A stretch of DNA of 64,000 nt, from contig NZ_JAPCWE010000004.1 of NCBI RefSeq assembly GCF_025943985.1, forward strand, positions 62,001 through 126,000. Reading direction: 5' to 3'. A program made the translations under genes and the position numbers. The stretch's first letter is position 1, and each line of letters opens with the position of its first letter. Shown piece after piece: positions 45,685 to 54,926 of this stretch. A model generated the notes under the pieces. That model had not been told where the DNA came from. It made no database searches and was given only the letters and a program-made list of their open reading frames with translations. This DNA is from Anaerorudis cellulosivorans. Its GTDB lineage: Bacteria; Bacteroidota; Bacteroidia; Bacteroidales; Dysgonomonadaceae.

Positions 45685-47112
45685 TTATTCTAACTCTTTG
45701 ATCTTGATGTTTCGAAACCAAACCTCATCTCCATGATCCTGAAGAAGAATATGTCCTTCTCTCAAATTTCCGAAATTAGGCCAATCTTTGTATTTACTAT
45801 AAGCGACCAATGCATTCCACATTGGATTGTTTCTTTCGTATTCCAATAATTTTACCCCGTTTAGCCAGTGTTCAACGTGGTTTCCTTTAACTACAATCAT
45901 GGCTGTATTGAAAAATCCGTTGAAAAAGGGTTTGTTTTCCGGAGCAGGGATCAGATCATACAATGATCCTAATTTTCTGTTGCCTTTCACTCCCAATTTG
46001 GCATCGGGATGATTATTGTCGTCCAGTATTTGGAATTCACAACCGATTGCAGATCCCTCACCCTTGTTTAAATCGGGATCCACAAAATATTTGATGCCGC
46101 TATTTGCCCCTTTGGTAATTTTAAAATCAACTTTTAGGATAAAATTCTTGAATTTTTTAGTTGTAATGATATCACCACCGTTGGTTGATTCACCACCGCT
46201 TCCTTTAAGTACTTTCAAGATACCGTCTTCAACGATCCATCCTTTTTCAGGGAATCCTGATAATTTGGCTCCCTTCCAACCTGCTGTTGTTTTACCATCC
46301 CATAGAAGTTTCCATCCTTCGCGTTCTTCTTTTTCAGAAAGGGTATTGGGTATAGCATTGATTTGAATGATCCCGTTTTTATCTTCCGGAGTCTTAAATT
46401 GTTCGAGGTTTTCAGTCAGAATGCGGATATTTCGCCATGAAACTGTTTTCCCAGCGAGAGTTTCATTGTTTCCGATTCCGTGAACCTGCAGAGCAATAAA
46501 TCCTGATTTGGTCATATCATCGATCAGATCTGCACATGGAATTTCGTTTACCCATGTTCGGATGGAGTTTCCAATAGCTTCGATCCGAGCTTTATTCCAC
46601 TTGTTTTTCTTGAAGGCTTTTTGAGCAAGTGGATTATATGTGGCTGGATAGACACATTTGTTGTTGTCATCCGATTTAACAACGATAGCCTTTAATGTAT
46701 TATAGGTCAAGGGATAGAGCCACCCGCGTCTGGCTTCGTCGTAAATACCTCCTGTCCATGCCCTGTCTGAAGGATCTATTTCGAATTGATAACCGTGAAC
46801 TCGTCCGTCTTGATAGTTTTTTAAACTGTTGCTTCTGAACTGTACTCCCGAATTTAATCCTTCATCGACTTTAAATTCAAATTCGAGAATAAAATCATCA
46901 TACATTTTTTCGGTTGCCAAAAAAGTATTGGGCGTTCCCATTTTCGAAATCCCTATTATGGTATTATCTTGCACCTTATATTCTGCTGTACCGTTCAATT
47001 TTGTCCAACCTTTCAATTTTTTTCCGTTGAACAAATCTTGCCAGTGAGGTTCTTGCGCCGAAGCGGCAATAAATACCGTCATCATAATGAAGAGAAATAC
47101 TTGTTTTTTCAT
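45685..47112 (-). CDS. Tandem DUF1080 protein (3-keto-disaccharide hydrolase type)
   Basis: Exported protein (signal [20 protein letters not shown]) with two copies of the DUF1080 jellyroll. The first is about residues 24-235 ([18 protein letters not shown] ... NSGVQFRS) and the second about 260-475 ([18 protein letters not shown] ... [11 protein letters not shown]). DUF1080 members include 3-keto-disaccharide hydrolases, which cleave glycosides after oxidation at C3. The adjacent Gfo/Idh/MocA gene could supply that oxidation. The start was set three codons in from the longest frame. It is the last gene of the operon. Confidence 0.88.
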   Translation of the reverse strand: MKKQVFLFIMMTVFIAASAQEPHWQDLFNGKKLKGWTKLNGTAEYKVQDNTIIGISKMGTPNTFLATEKMYDDFILEFEFKVDEGLNSGVQFRSNSLKNYQDGRVHGYQFEIDPSDRAWTGGIYDEARRGWLYPLTYNTLKAIVVKSDDNNKCVYPATYNPLAQKAFKKNKWNKARIEAIGNSIRTWVNEIPCADLIDDMTKSGFIALQVHGIGNNETLAGKTVSWRNIRILTENLEQFKTPEDKNGIIQINAIPNTLSEKEEREGWKLLWDGKTTAGWKGAKLSGFPEKGWIVEDGILKVLKGSGGESTNGGDIITTKKFKNFILKVDFKITKGANSGIKYFVDPDLNKGEGSAIGCEFQILDDNNHPDAKLGVKGNRKLGSLYDLIPAPENKPFFNGFFNTAMIVVKGNHVEHWLNGVKLLEYERNNPMWNALVAYSKYKDWPNFGNLREGHILLQDHGDEVWFRNIKIKELE

Positions 47113-47133
47113 TGAACTCATATTTTTATTATT

Positions 47134-48555
47134 TTACATTTTATAAAATTCTTCCCAACCTTTACGTGGTGGAATACCGGTCAAAAATGCATCCCCAAAA
47201 GCATCGTTAACAACATGTTTTGTTTTTCTGTCGAAAACGAGTTTTCTATTCAATCGTTGAGCTGCCACGCCCAAACAAAATACCTGGCATAGAGGTCCGC
47301 CAATTTCAAATGGAGATCGTGTTTTTTCTTTCCCTTGACATGCGAGCAAAAAGTTTTGAAAATGGTTGGACGGACTTTTTGGTACCTGTGGTAATTTCTT
47401 TTCCATCTCTTTTGCTTTTTCTTCGGGAATGATCGATAAGGTTGTGCCATGTGATCCCCCTTTAAAGGTAAGTTCTTTACTGTATATTATTTTACCCGGA
47501 TTTAATTTGATGGGTTCAATTTCGAAACCCGCCACTTGCGGAATATTCGGATCAAGATCGGATTTCCCATATCCTGGGGGTAATTTTGGGAGGTTATTCA
47601 CGCCGTCATACCATGTTACAGTAACAGGAGGCATATCTCCTCGTTTAGGAAAATTAAATTGGATGGTACTAGCCATCGGGAAAAAGTAATCATTGTGTCC
47701 ATCTAGCTTAAGGGGAACGATTTCTTCCGGCAATCCCAAGTCGAGGAATTCATGTACAGTATCCAGGATGTGTGCACCCCAGTCGCCAAGTGCTCCCATG
47801 CCGAAATCATACCATGAGCGCCATTGTCCATAGTGAAAATCTTTATTGAAATCGTGCCATAATAGAGCTGAAAGCCATAAATCCCAGTCTAATGTTTCGG
47901 GAATGGGTTCTGCAGGGGGGAATTTTTTAATGTTCGGATCCCATGAGTGCCAACGCCTAGAATTGTTCATATGAGCCGTAACGGCAGTTACATCTTTAAT
48001 AATACCGGCTTCTTTCCATGCTTTAAATTGAAAATAATTGGCTTCTGAGTGTCCTTGATTCCCCATTTGGGTTACCACGTTTGGATGTTTTTTGGCCGTT
48101 TGTATCATTAATTCTACTTCGTGAAAAGTGCGACCCATCGGTTTCTCCAGGTATACATGTTTGCCCAGATTAATCGCCAGCATGGTGGCAGGGAAATGGG
48201 CAAAATCGGGTGTAGCGATGGCAACGGCATCGATTTCATTCCCCATTTTGTCAAACATTTCCCTGAAATCTTTAAATTTCTTTGCATTTGGAAATTTAGC
48301 CAGTGCTTTTTGCGTGTGTTCTGCTCCAAGATCCACATCGCACAGAGCTACCACATTTGCCATTCCTGTTTTGTCGAATTCGTTAATGATATCCCATCCT
48401 CTGTTTCCAATACCGATATGGGCTAAATTGATTTTTTCGTTAGAACTCATGATGCGGCTGTAGCTAGCTGCATTTGTTTTTCTTGAAATTCCGCTTAATG
48501 CTAATCCTGCGGAAGCTAAGGTTGCATTACGTAAAAACTCTCTTCGTGTTGTCAT
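47134..48555 (-). CDS. Gfo/Idh/MocA family oxidoreductase with Tat signal
   Basis: NAD(P)-dependent sugar oxidoreductase by family. A twin-arginine signal TTRREFLRNATLASAGLAL starts the protein, so it is probably exported folded with cofactor. The Rossmann part has LAHIGIGNRGWDIINEF and the family motif EKPMGRTFHEVELM near residue 138. The large C-terminal region (PNSH-type barrel face) is long, giving 473 residues. With DUF1080 next to it, oxidation of a glycoside at C3 is a reasonable inference; the substrate is unknown. Confidence 0.9.
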   Translation of the reverse strand: MTTRREFLRNATLASAGLALSGISRKTNAASYSRIMSSNEKINLAHIGIGNRGWDIINEFDKTGMANVVALCDVDLGAEHTQKALAKFPNAKKFKDFREMFDKMGNEIDAVAIATPDFAHFPATMLAINLGKHVYLEKPMGRTFHEVELMIQTAKKHPNVVTQMGNQGHSEANYFQFKAWKEAGIIKDVTAVTAHMNNSRRWHSWDPNIKKFPPAEPIPETLDWDLWLSALLWHDFNKDFHYGQWRSWYDFGMGALGDWGAHILDTVHEFLDLGLPEEIVPLKLDGHNDYFFPMASTIQFNFPKRGDMPPVTVTWYDGVNNLPKLPPGYGKSDLDPNIPQVAGFEIEPIKLNPGKIIYSKELTFKGGSHGTTLSIIPEEKAKEMEKKLPQVPKSPSNHFQNFLLACQGKEKTRSPFEIGGPLCQVFCLGVAAQRLNRKLVFDRKTKHVVNDAFGDAFLTGIPPRKGWEEFYKM

Positions 48556-48582
48556 ATTTATTCATTTTTTGGTTTATGATAA

Positions 48583-49836
48583 TTATAATATTTTCTTGAT
48601 TTTAGGTGGTTTCGAAAAACTATTCCAATACTTTTCGGCTGTCTGTATGTTCATTTTTCCGTCAAAAACGATCATCCTGTATCGCAAGGTATAATCACGG
48701 AACGGATTTATTTTCCATGCTTCGTATCGTATGGGGACAAATTCAACGAACATATCTCCTCTTCCGCCGTTGGCATCCAACGGCCATACCCTCATGGGTT
48801 CCGGATGTGCTCGATTTGAAGGATGACTCAAAAATAAAATGCCCGATCGACCTTCTTCAGTATCAGACTCTCCTTCAACTATACACCATCGTGCCCTGCT
48901 GCCGTCGGCATCGAGCCGGGTTTTCCCTTCCGAAGTCAGGACGGTACAGTTGTCTTTTGTCCATTTTTCGGTAGCCCTGAACCCGATGCCACCTCCATAG
49001 CGATAAGCGTCAAATAGAATTCCGTTTGGTAGTGGCGTGTTGAAGGAAGAGGTATAATCGATTACCCAAACCTTTGGATTGATGTTCCAAACGAGGACGT
49101 CCAATATCTCATTTAAAGCAATCCGGTCTTCCCCTTTATTCCCGAAATCGATATGTTGCTGGAGAACTTTAAATCCGCTGAATACCTTTCCCGACATTTC
49201 GGAGAGAAAGTCTGCAAACCTTACCGTGCCTTGCCCTTTGTTAAGATTCCAGAAATCTACTTCTCTTCCATCGATATGGGTTAATGTCCACGGACCCCAA
49301 ATCCCATAATGGTGGTAATGATCCGTCGGCTGGATACGGCTTAAAATCTCTCCTTGGGGTGAGTACAGGGGATGAATGAAACCTGATCTTTTATACAACG
49401 GATCAACTCCTTCGGGTGGATAGGTAGTCTGGAAACGGTATTTGAGGATAGGTTGTTCTCCGAATTGAACAATCAAATCCTTATGCTGCTTTTTCAAGGT
49501 GATGATAGAATTTTGAGATGGAACGGCATCCTTTTTTTCCACCTTAAGGACAAATTCCCGTAGGGACTTCTTATCGGAATGACCATTCAAGACGAACCAG
49601 AGGTTGGGGAAATACCCGCTCTCTACTTGGCAGTCAATCTCTTTTTCTCGATTGCCTGTTATCTCGTATAATGCCAAAGAACCTTTATCCGGATTGATGT
49701 TGAACTCATCCAACGAAATCGAAACAGGCACATCTATACCATCGTCTTCCAATTGAACAGAAAATCGACCTATTTCCTGTGAATAACTCAGGAATGTAAT
49801 CATGAAAAAGAAAAGAAATAAAACGGTGTTTTTCAT
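48583..49836 (-). CDS. DUF6807 / PmoA-like exported protein
   Basis: Exported 417-residue protein (signal MKNTVLFLFFFMITFLSYSQ). The core resembles the DUF6807 family, sometimes named methane oxygenase PmoA: GFIHPLYSPQGEILSRIQPTDHYHHYGIWGPWT near residues 150-182 with clustered His, and a later EFVPIRYEAWKINPFRDYTLRYR. The name PmoA should not be read as methane oxidation; members sit in sugar-degradation loci. The His-rich DHYHHYG might bind metal. The gene lies in the middle of the operon, between larA-like and Gfo/Idh/MocA genes. Confidence 0.85.
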   Translation of the reverse strand: MKNTVLFLFFFMITFLSYSQEIGRFSVQLEDDGIDVPVSISLDEFNINPDKGSLALYEITGNREKEIDCQVESGYFPNLWFVLNGHSDKKSLREFVLKVEKKDAVPSQNSIITLKKQHKDLIVQFGEQPILKYRFQTTYPPEGVDPLYKRSGFIHPLYSPQGEILSRIQPTDHYHHYGIWGPWTLTHIDGREVDFWNLNKGQGTVRFADFLSEMSGKVFSGFKVLQQHIDFGNKGEDRIALNEILDVLVWNINPKVWVIDYTSSFNTPLPNGILFDAYRYGGGIGFRATEKWTKDNCTVLTSEGKTRLDADGSRARWCIVEGESDTEEGRSGILFLSHPSNRAHPEPMRVWPLDANGGRGDMFVEFVPIRYEAWKINPFRDYTLRYRMIVFDGKMNIQTAEKYWNSFSKPPKIKKIL

Positions 49837-49864
49837 TTGCTTGAAGTATTGTTACAAAACAATT

Positions 49865-51151
49865 TCAAAATTCAAATCGATCTTTATGAGCCCATAATCC
49901 CAAGGCGGGATTGGAGATGAAATAAATTTTTTCACCGTCGGGTAGGGTGTTATATCCGTCTTTTAGCTCATTGAAATGAAGGTTTTTCATCATTTCATCA
50001 ATATCTGCCCATCGGAAACCCACACTTTCGATTTCTTCTTTTGATAGGTTTTCGGGATTTTTTCCCGGACAGTAGGTGATGGTAAATCGTCCTTCCGACG
50101 ATCCATGAATTAGATGGGCTGCTGCGCTTAAGTTATTGCGCAGTTCCTCGTTTTCGGAAACGGCTTTCAGCGTAGCCTCTGTCCCATGATAACCATATTT
50201 TCGGATAAGACGGTCAATCTCTTTATCCTCTCCGAATTCTTTCAGGGCGGGTGCCAAAACAATAAGTTCACCGCCATCAGCGATAGCCATGCGGGTGCGA
50301 TAGATCGATTTGTTGCCCAGCCAGGTGCTTTTGAATTCGGTAGGATCGAGCCAAACAATCACTTTTTTCAGTGGTTCTTCGACCATTTCGAAATTCACTT
50401 CAAGAGATAACTTTGCTGCTTCATCGAATACATCTACATCGTCACCTACAAAAATTCCGTAAGTCTGTTGTGTGCCTTGCTTATTTATACCAACAACTGT
50501 CAGAACATAAACAATAGGCAGCTGATTGGTAAAATTTTTTGAGGCATAGTTAAACAGTTTTCTTACCGGGGTATCTGCTCGTCCCATCATGCGTTCCATC
50601 CCATAGACGGCACCTACAAAATGGCTTTTGTTGATACCTTCGATACCCCCTGTACCGACGAAAATATTCTTGTTGTAATTGGCCATACCGACCACTTCGT
50701 GTGGAACCACCTGGCCTATGGAAAGAATCAGGTCAAAATTACCTTCCACCAGCAATTTATTTACCTGTGCCGGCCAGGAAAAATCGACCTTCCCTTCTGA
50801 AACTTCTTTTACATAGTAGGAAGGGACCTCTCCCAATGTGATTACATCGTGACGCCAGTCATGAATACGAAACAAACTTCGGGGTGTTTTTCCGAACATG
50901 TGTGAAATTTGTTCATCCGTCATCGGAGAGTGTGTGCCTAATGCCGGGAGTACATCGGTAAGTGTGTTGCCGTAATATTCCCAAACCATTTCGGTAAGTT
51001 CGCCTGCCCGACTTGGCAAGCGGGTATAATCGGGAGGAATGGCAAGAATTTTATGTCTTCTGCCTAATTTGTCTAATGCTGCAATGAGGCTTTTTTTCAG
51101 GTCCTCGTGTGAGAGATTGTGTTGTGAAGAGCCGTTTTGATAATAGATCAT
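49865..51151 (-). CDS. LarA-like nickel-pincer racemase/epimerase
   Basis: LarA (DUF2088) homologue. Against Lactobacillus LarA the key residues are present in matching spacing: PDYTRLPSRA (Asp-x-Thr-Arg), ALGTHSPMT (His108), VVPHEVVGMANYNK (His174 and Lys184, ten apart) and GINKSH (His200, sixteen after the Lys). LarA uses a nickel pincer cofactor made by LarB, LarC and LarE, none of which is in this window. Characterised homologues include racemases of malate and other hydroxy acids and a D-gluconate 2-epimerase; the 6-phosphogluconate dehydrogenase next door favours the last. I prefer the start MIYYQNG at 51151, since an ATG at 51175 lies inside a hairpin. Confidence 0.85.
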   Translation of the reverse strand: MIYYQNGSSQHNLSHEDLKKSLIAALDKLGRRHKILAIPPDYTRLPSRAGELTEMVWEYYGNTLTDVLPALGTHSPMTDEQISHMFGKTPRSLFRIHDWRHDVITLGEVPSYYVKEVSEGKVDFSWPAQVNKLLVEGNFDLILSIGQVVPHEVVGMANYNKNIFVGTGGIEGINKSHFVGAVYGMERMMGRADTPVRKLFNYASKNFTNQLPIVYVLTVVGINKQGTQQTYGIFVGDDVDVFDEAAKLSLEVNFEMVEEPLKKVIVWLDPTEFKSTWLGNKSIYRTRMAIADGGELIVLAPALKEFGEDKEIDRLIRKYGYHGTEATLKAVSENEELRNNLSAAAHLIHGSSEGRFTITYCPGKNPENLSKEEIESVGFRWADIDEMMKNLHFNELKDGYNTLPDGEKIYFISNPALGLWAHKDRFEF

Positions 51152-51169
51152 AGTATCACGAAAATGAAA

Positions 51170-51205
51170 ACTCATGACATGACTTTATATCATGTCATGA
51201 GTGTT
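51170..51205 (-). promoter_or_regulatory. Hairpin between gnd and larA-like gene
   Basis: CTCATGACATGA (51171-51182) and TCATGTCATGAG (51190-51201) form a perfect 12-bp stem with a 7-base loop, extendable by one pair. On the minus strand TTTTCATTTT follows. It could slow or partly stop transcription, or mark an RNA processing site between the first three and last four operon genes. Confidence 0.65.
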
Positions 51206-51212
51206 TTTAAAA

Positions 51213-52667
51213 TTATACCTGATAAGTTGAAGAAGCCGTGTCACCTCCGTGCCCCGTCCAATTGGTATGGAAAAATTCGCCGCGAGGCTTGTCTATTCTT
51301 TCATATTGATGTGCACCAAAATAATCGCGTTGAGCTTGAAGCAGATTAGCCGGTAATCGTTCGCAGCGGAAACCGTCGAAGTAACATAACGCCGACGAAA
51401 GTGCAGGGATAGGGATACCGTTTTCAAGTGCTGCTGAACATACGCTTCGCCAGCTTTCCTGCGCCGATTGTACAGCATTTTTGAAGAAAGGATCAAGAAG
51501 GAGATTCTCAAGAGAAGGATTTTTATCAAATGCTTTTTTTATATCACCTAGAAATGCCGATCGGATGATGCATCCCCCACGCCACATTAAAGCTATGCCG
51601 CCATAATTCAAATTCCAGTTGTATTCTTTTGCGGCCTCTCTCATCAAATCATATCCTTGTGCATAGGAAATAATTTTTGCGGCATACAATGCTTCTTCCA
51701 GATCATTAATAAATTGTTGTTTGTCGCCTTTGAAATGAGGTTTTGTGCCGGAAATTGCTTTTGAAGCCTTAACGCGTAGATCTTTTTGAGCCGACAGACA
51801 ACGAGAAAATACGGATTCGCCGATTAATGTCAACGGAATCCCAAGTTCAAGGGCAGTAATTACTGTCCATTTTCCGGTACCTTTCTGACCTGCAGTATCT
51901 AAAATTTTTTCTACTAATGGTGTGCCATCCGAATCTTTGAAAGCCAAAATATCCGCAGTAATTTCAATCAGGTAGGAATTGAGTTTTCCCGTATTCCATT
52001 TTTTAAACACTTCGTGTTGCTCATCAGGGGTCAAACGCAGCAACTCTTTCATCAGATGGTATGCTTCGTTAATGATTTGCATGTCACCATATTCAATACC
52101 ATTATGTACCATTTTCACGAAATGTCCCGCCCCATCTTCACCAACCCAGTCGCAGCATGGTGTGCCGTCATCGACTTTGGCTGCTACAGCTTGGAAGATC
52201 TCTTTTACGTGAGGCCAAGCAGCGGGAGAACCTCCGGGCATCATCGAAGGACCGCGCAATGCGCCTTCTTCACCTCCTGAAACACCTGTACCGATATATA
52301 ATAATCCTTTACTCTCAACATACTTGGTACGGCGACGTGTGTCCATAAAGTAACTGTTGCCTCCATCGATGATGATATCACCGGGTTCGAGCAGAGGAAT
52401 TAGTTTTTCTATAAAGTCATCTACGGGTTGTCCGGCTTTGACCATCAACATTACTTTGCGAGGTCGGCTTAACGAAGCTACCAATTCTTCGAGAGAATGT
52501 GTCCCAATAATGTTTTTACCTTTAGCCCTTCCATTGATAAATTCGTCAACTTTTGAAACTGTTCGGTTAAAAACAGCTACTGTAAAGCCTTTACTTTCCA
52601 TATTCAGAACCAAATTCTCACCCATAACGGCAAGACCGATCAGCCCGATATCTGCTAATTTTTTCAT
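51213..52667 (-). CDS. gnd: 6-phosphogluconate dehydrogenase, decarboxylating
   Basis: Oxidises 6-phosphogluconate to ribulose 5-phosphate and CO2. Motifs: GLIGLAVMGENLVLNMESKG (NADP fold), GTGVSGGEEGALRGPSMMPGG near residue 126, and the catalytic KMVHNGIEYGDMQIINEAYHL near 183. The C-terminus YFGAHQYERIDKPRGEFFHTNW is typical. Length 484 fits. No glucose-6-phosphate dehydrogenase or lactonase gene is nearby, so here it probably handles 6-phosphogluconate derived from gluconate rather than the classic pentose pathway. It is the third gene of the operon. Confidence 0.96.
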   Translation of the reverse strand: MKKLADIGLIGLAVMGENLVLNMESKGFTVAVFNRTVSKVDEFINGRAKGKNIIGTHSLEELVASLSRPRKVMLMVKAGQPVDDFIEKLIPLLEPGDIIIDGGNSYFMDTRRRTKYVESKGLLYIGTGVSGGEEGALRGPSMMPGGSPAAWPHVKEIFQAVAAKVDDGTPCCDWVGEDGAGHFVKMVHNGIEYGDMQIINEAYHLMKELLRLTPDEQHEVFKKWNTGKLNSYLIEITADILAFKDSDGTPLVEKILDTAGQKGTGKWTVITALELGIPLTLIGESVFSRCLSAQKDLRVKASKAISGTKPHFKGDKQQFINDLEEALYAAKIISYAQGYDLMREAAKEYNWNLNYGGIALMWRGGCIIRSAFLGDIKKAFDKNPSLENLLLDPFFKNAVQSAQESWRSVCSAALENGIPIPALSSALCYFDGFRCERLPANLLQAQRDYFGAHQYERIDKPRGEFFHTNWTGHGGDTASSTYQV

Positions 52668-52687
52668 ACTCTTGTTTTTTTATACGT

Positions 52688-53767
52688 TTATCTTTTTACT
52701 CGTGCATTTCCTTCCCAGATGTTCCAGATCATTTCCTCGTCAACAGGTTGTGCATAATCGGTGAGGAATGTTGTTGCCAGTGCACCGCTTGCCCATGCAA
52801 ATTGGATCCATTTTTCAGAGGGCCATTCTCTTAAGATGCTGTATAGCAGGCCGCCCACAAAGCCGTCGCCTCCCCCGATGCGATCCAGAACATTGATTTT
52901 TCTGGGTTTTATGACATGCCAATTATTATTTTCATAAACAATAGCGCCCCAGAGATGTTCATTTGCACTGATAACTTCTCGCAGCGTATTGGCAAAAACT
53001 GAAACCTCGGGATAGGTTTTATGTGCTTTTTTAATCATTTCCTTAAATGCATCGAGTTGGTCATCAATATCTTCACCTCCCGGATTGGGGCCTTTAATAT
53101 CGAGACAAAGTTGAAAATCTTCTTCGTTCCCAATAAGAATATCCGACAACGAAGCAATTTCTTTGAATATAGCTGAAAGTTCGGTTTCGCGTCCTTTCCA
53201 GAATGAAGCCCGGTAATTAAGATCAAAAGAAATCAGTGTGCTGTGTTTTTTTGCAAAACGGGCGATCTCAAGACAAAAATTGCTTGTGTCGGGCGAAAGC
53301 GCAGCAATTAGTCCCGATAGATGAACTATTTGAATACCTTCCTGAGCGAAAATGCGCTCCAGGTTGAAATCTTTCACGTGTAATGTTCTTCCTACTTCTC
53401 CCGCACGATCATTATGTACCCGAGGACCTCTTAGTCCGAATCCGCTGTCGGCAATATTAAATTGATGGCGATAGCCCCATGGACCTCCCTGGGGAACTTC
53501 GGGACCTTCGAAATCCATATTTCTCCGTCGAAGGTCGGCTTTAATAAATTCGGCGATCGGACTATCTTTTACGAATGTGGTCAACACTTTTACCGGAAGT
53601 CCCAGATATGACGAAATACTCGCAACATTTGTTTCGGCACTGGTAGCCTGCATTTCGAAGTGTGTACTGCAATGAACGGGTTGGGCATTCACGGGTGTAA
53701 TCCTCACGCCCATGCTTGTTGGCACAAGTAAAGAATATTTACAGCCTTTTTTTAATAATAACGACAT
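52688..53767 (-). CDS. PfkB family carbohydrate kinase (KdgK-like)
   Basis: Ribokinase-fold sugar or sugar-acid kinase. N-terminal substrate domain includes HFEMQATSAETNVASISSYLGLPVKV; the C-terminal anion-hole motif reads DRIGGGDGFVGGLLYSI, where the usual GAGD is GGGD and the catalytic Asp is kept. Overall pattern resembles 2-dehydro-3-deoxygluconate kinases, but gluconate or another aldonate could be the substrate. The Gly-Pro-rich stretch GPEVPQGGPWGYRHQFNI near residue 85 is a likely substrate contact. It lies 11 bases after the SDR gene and 20 before gnd. Confidence 0.88.
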   Translation of the reverse strand: MSLLLKKGCKYSLLVPTSMGVRITPVNAQPVHCSTHFEMQATSAETNVASISSYLGLPVKVLTTFVKDSPIAEFIKADLRRRNMDFEGPEVPQGGPWGYRHQFNIADSGFGLRGPRVHNDRAGEVGRTLHVKDFNLERIFAQEGIQIVHLSGLIAALSPDTSNFCLEIARFAKKHSTLISFDLNYRASFWKGRETELSAIFKEIASLSDILIGNEEDFQLCLDIKGPNPGGEDIDDQLDAFKEMIKKAHKTYPEVSVFANTLREVISANEHLWGAIVYENNNWHVIKPRKINVLDRIGGGDGFVGGLLYSILREWPSEKWIQFAWASGALATTFLTDYAQPVDEEMIWNIWEGNARVKR

Positions 53768-53778
53768 ATGATTTGTTT

Positions 53779-54591
53779 TTAAAGACTAAATGCATCAAAA
53801 CCGCCGTCAACTACGGCAACCGTACCGGTTACAAATTTGGAAGCATCGCTTACCAAATAATGTAATGTTCCATGTAAATCTTCAGGAACGCCGAATCGCC
53901 TGAATGGCGTGTGCTGGATAATGGCTTTTCCTCTGTCTGAATATGAGCCATCAGGATTAGTCAAAAGCGTTCGGTTTTGTTCGGTAATAAAGAAACCGGG
54001 AGCAATTGCATTCACTCTGAAATTTTCTCCGAATTTTATGGCAAGTTCACCTGCCATGTATTTGGTAAAATTGGTAACCGCAGCTTTTGCTGCCGCATAG
54101 CCAACGACCCGGGTAAGAGGCCTGAGAGCAGCTTCCGATGAAATATTGATGATATTTCCCTGCTTATTGGCAACCATAATCTTGGCAAAGATGATGGTAG
54201 GTATTACTGTTCCCATCAGATTTAAATCCACAACTTTACGAAAATCGTCTATTTTCAGGTCAAAAATAGTACCATCGGGGCTGATGATTGCCCCGGGCAT
54301 ATTCCCGCCTGCAGCATTTATCAACACATCAATTCGGCCGTATTTTGCCACAATATCTTCTGCATTTTGTGCAAGTATGGCCTCATTGGTGACATCTGTT
54401 TGAAGAAAAATGGCTTCTCCCCCCTTCGCTTTTACTCGTTCGATCAATTCATTGCCTTTTTGCTTATTGCGAGCAAGAACAGCCATTTTTGCTCCGTGTG
54501 CTGCCAGATACTCTACCATTGATGATCCTAGAACACCGGTTCCTCCGGTAATCGCTATAACTTTGTTTTGAATGTTGAATAGTTCGTACAT
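53779..54591 (-). CDS. SDR family oxidoreductase (mannonate/gluconate dehydrogenase type)
   Basis: Classical short-chain dehydrogenase of 270 residues. Cofactor motif TGGTGVLGSS near residue 15, NAAGG near 92, catalytic Ser in NISSEAAL, and YAAAK near 163. It resembles the SDRs that reduce fructuronate to mannonate or oxidise gluconate at C5 and are often found with uxuA. With a LarA-type 2-epimerase able in principle to interconvert gluconate and mannonate, this assignment is attractive but unproved. It is the first gene of the operon, just after the palindromic operator. Confidence 0.88.
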   Translation of the reverse strand: MYELFNIQNKVIAITGGTGVLGSSMVEYLAAHGAKMAVLARNKQKGNELIERVKAKGGEAIFLQTDVTNEAILAQNAEDIVAKYGRIDVLINAAGGNMPGAIISPDGTIFDLKIDDFRKVVDLNLMGTVIPTIIFAKIMVANKQGNIINISSEAALRPLTRVVGYAAAKAAVTNFTKYMAGELAIKFGENFRVNAIAPGFFITEQNRTLLTNPDGSYSDRGKAIIQHTPFRRFGVPEDLHGTLHYLVSDASKFVTGTVAVVDGGFDAFSL

Positions 54592-54699
54592 ACTTTTATT
54601 TTTTATTGAACACTATTTATTTAGTTTTTCTTGATTTTTCGGACTCGATTTTCTTAAATCCTTTTTTAGTCGGTTTAAAAACGTTTTTTGCTGCACACC

Positions 54700-54720
54700 T
54701 TGTGTACGTACACAAAAGTA
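54700..54720 (-). promoter_or_regulatory. Operator palindrome overlapping promoter of the sugar-acid operon
   Basis: TTGTGTACGTACACAA (54700-54715) is a perfect 16-bp palindrome. It overlaps the minus-strand -7 element TACTTTTG (54713-54720) and the expected start site near 54707. This is a classic position for a repressor of LacI or GntR type. No regulator gene is adjacent. Confidence 0.65.
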
Positions 54721-54926
54721 TAAATATTCTCTATACTATTAGTGTATAAAATAATAAATATTGTTAATCTCTGGATATTCGGGTGTTAATTTCAAGTTTT
54801 GTTTTTGAGAACTAGGATATCGTATTCATTATTGTTTTTTGATTTCAAAATTCCTCTAAACTTTTAAGGATTAAAAAAATGCGGCGAAACTCATTATTTA
54901 TTGTTAATAGCTTGGTTTCGTAATAA

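Noticed and set aside
48583-49836. Methane oxidation role suggested by the PmoA family name
   Set aside because: The protein is a soluble exported one in a sugar locus and lacks the features of particulate methane monooxygenase subunits.
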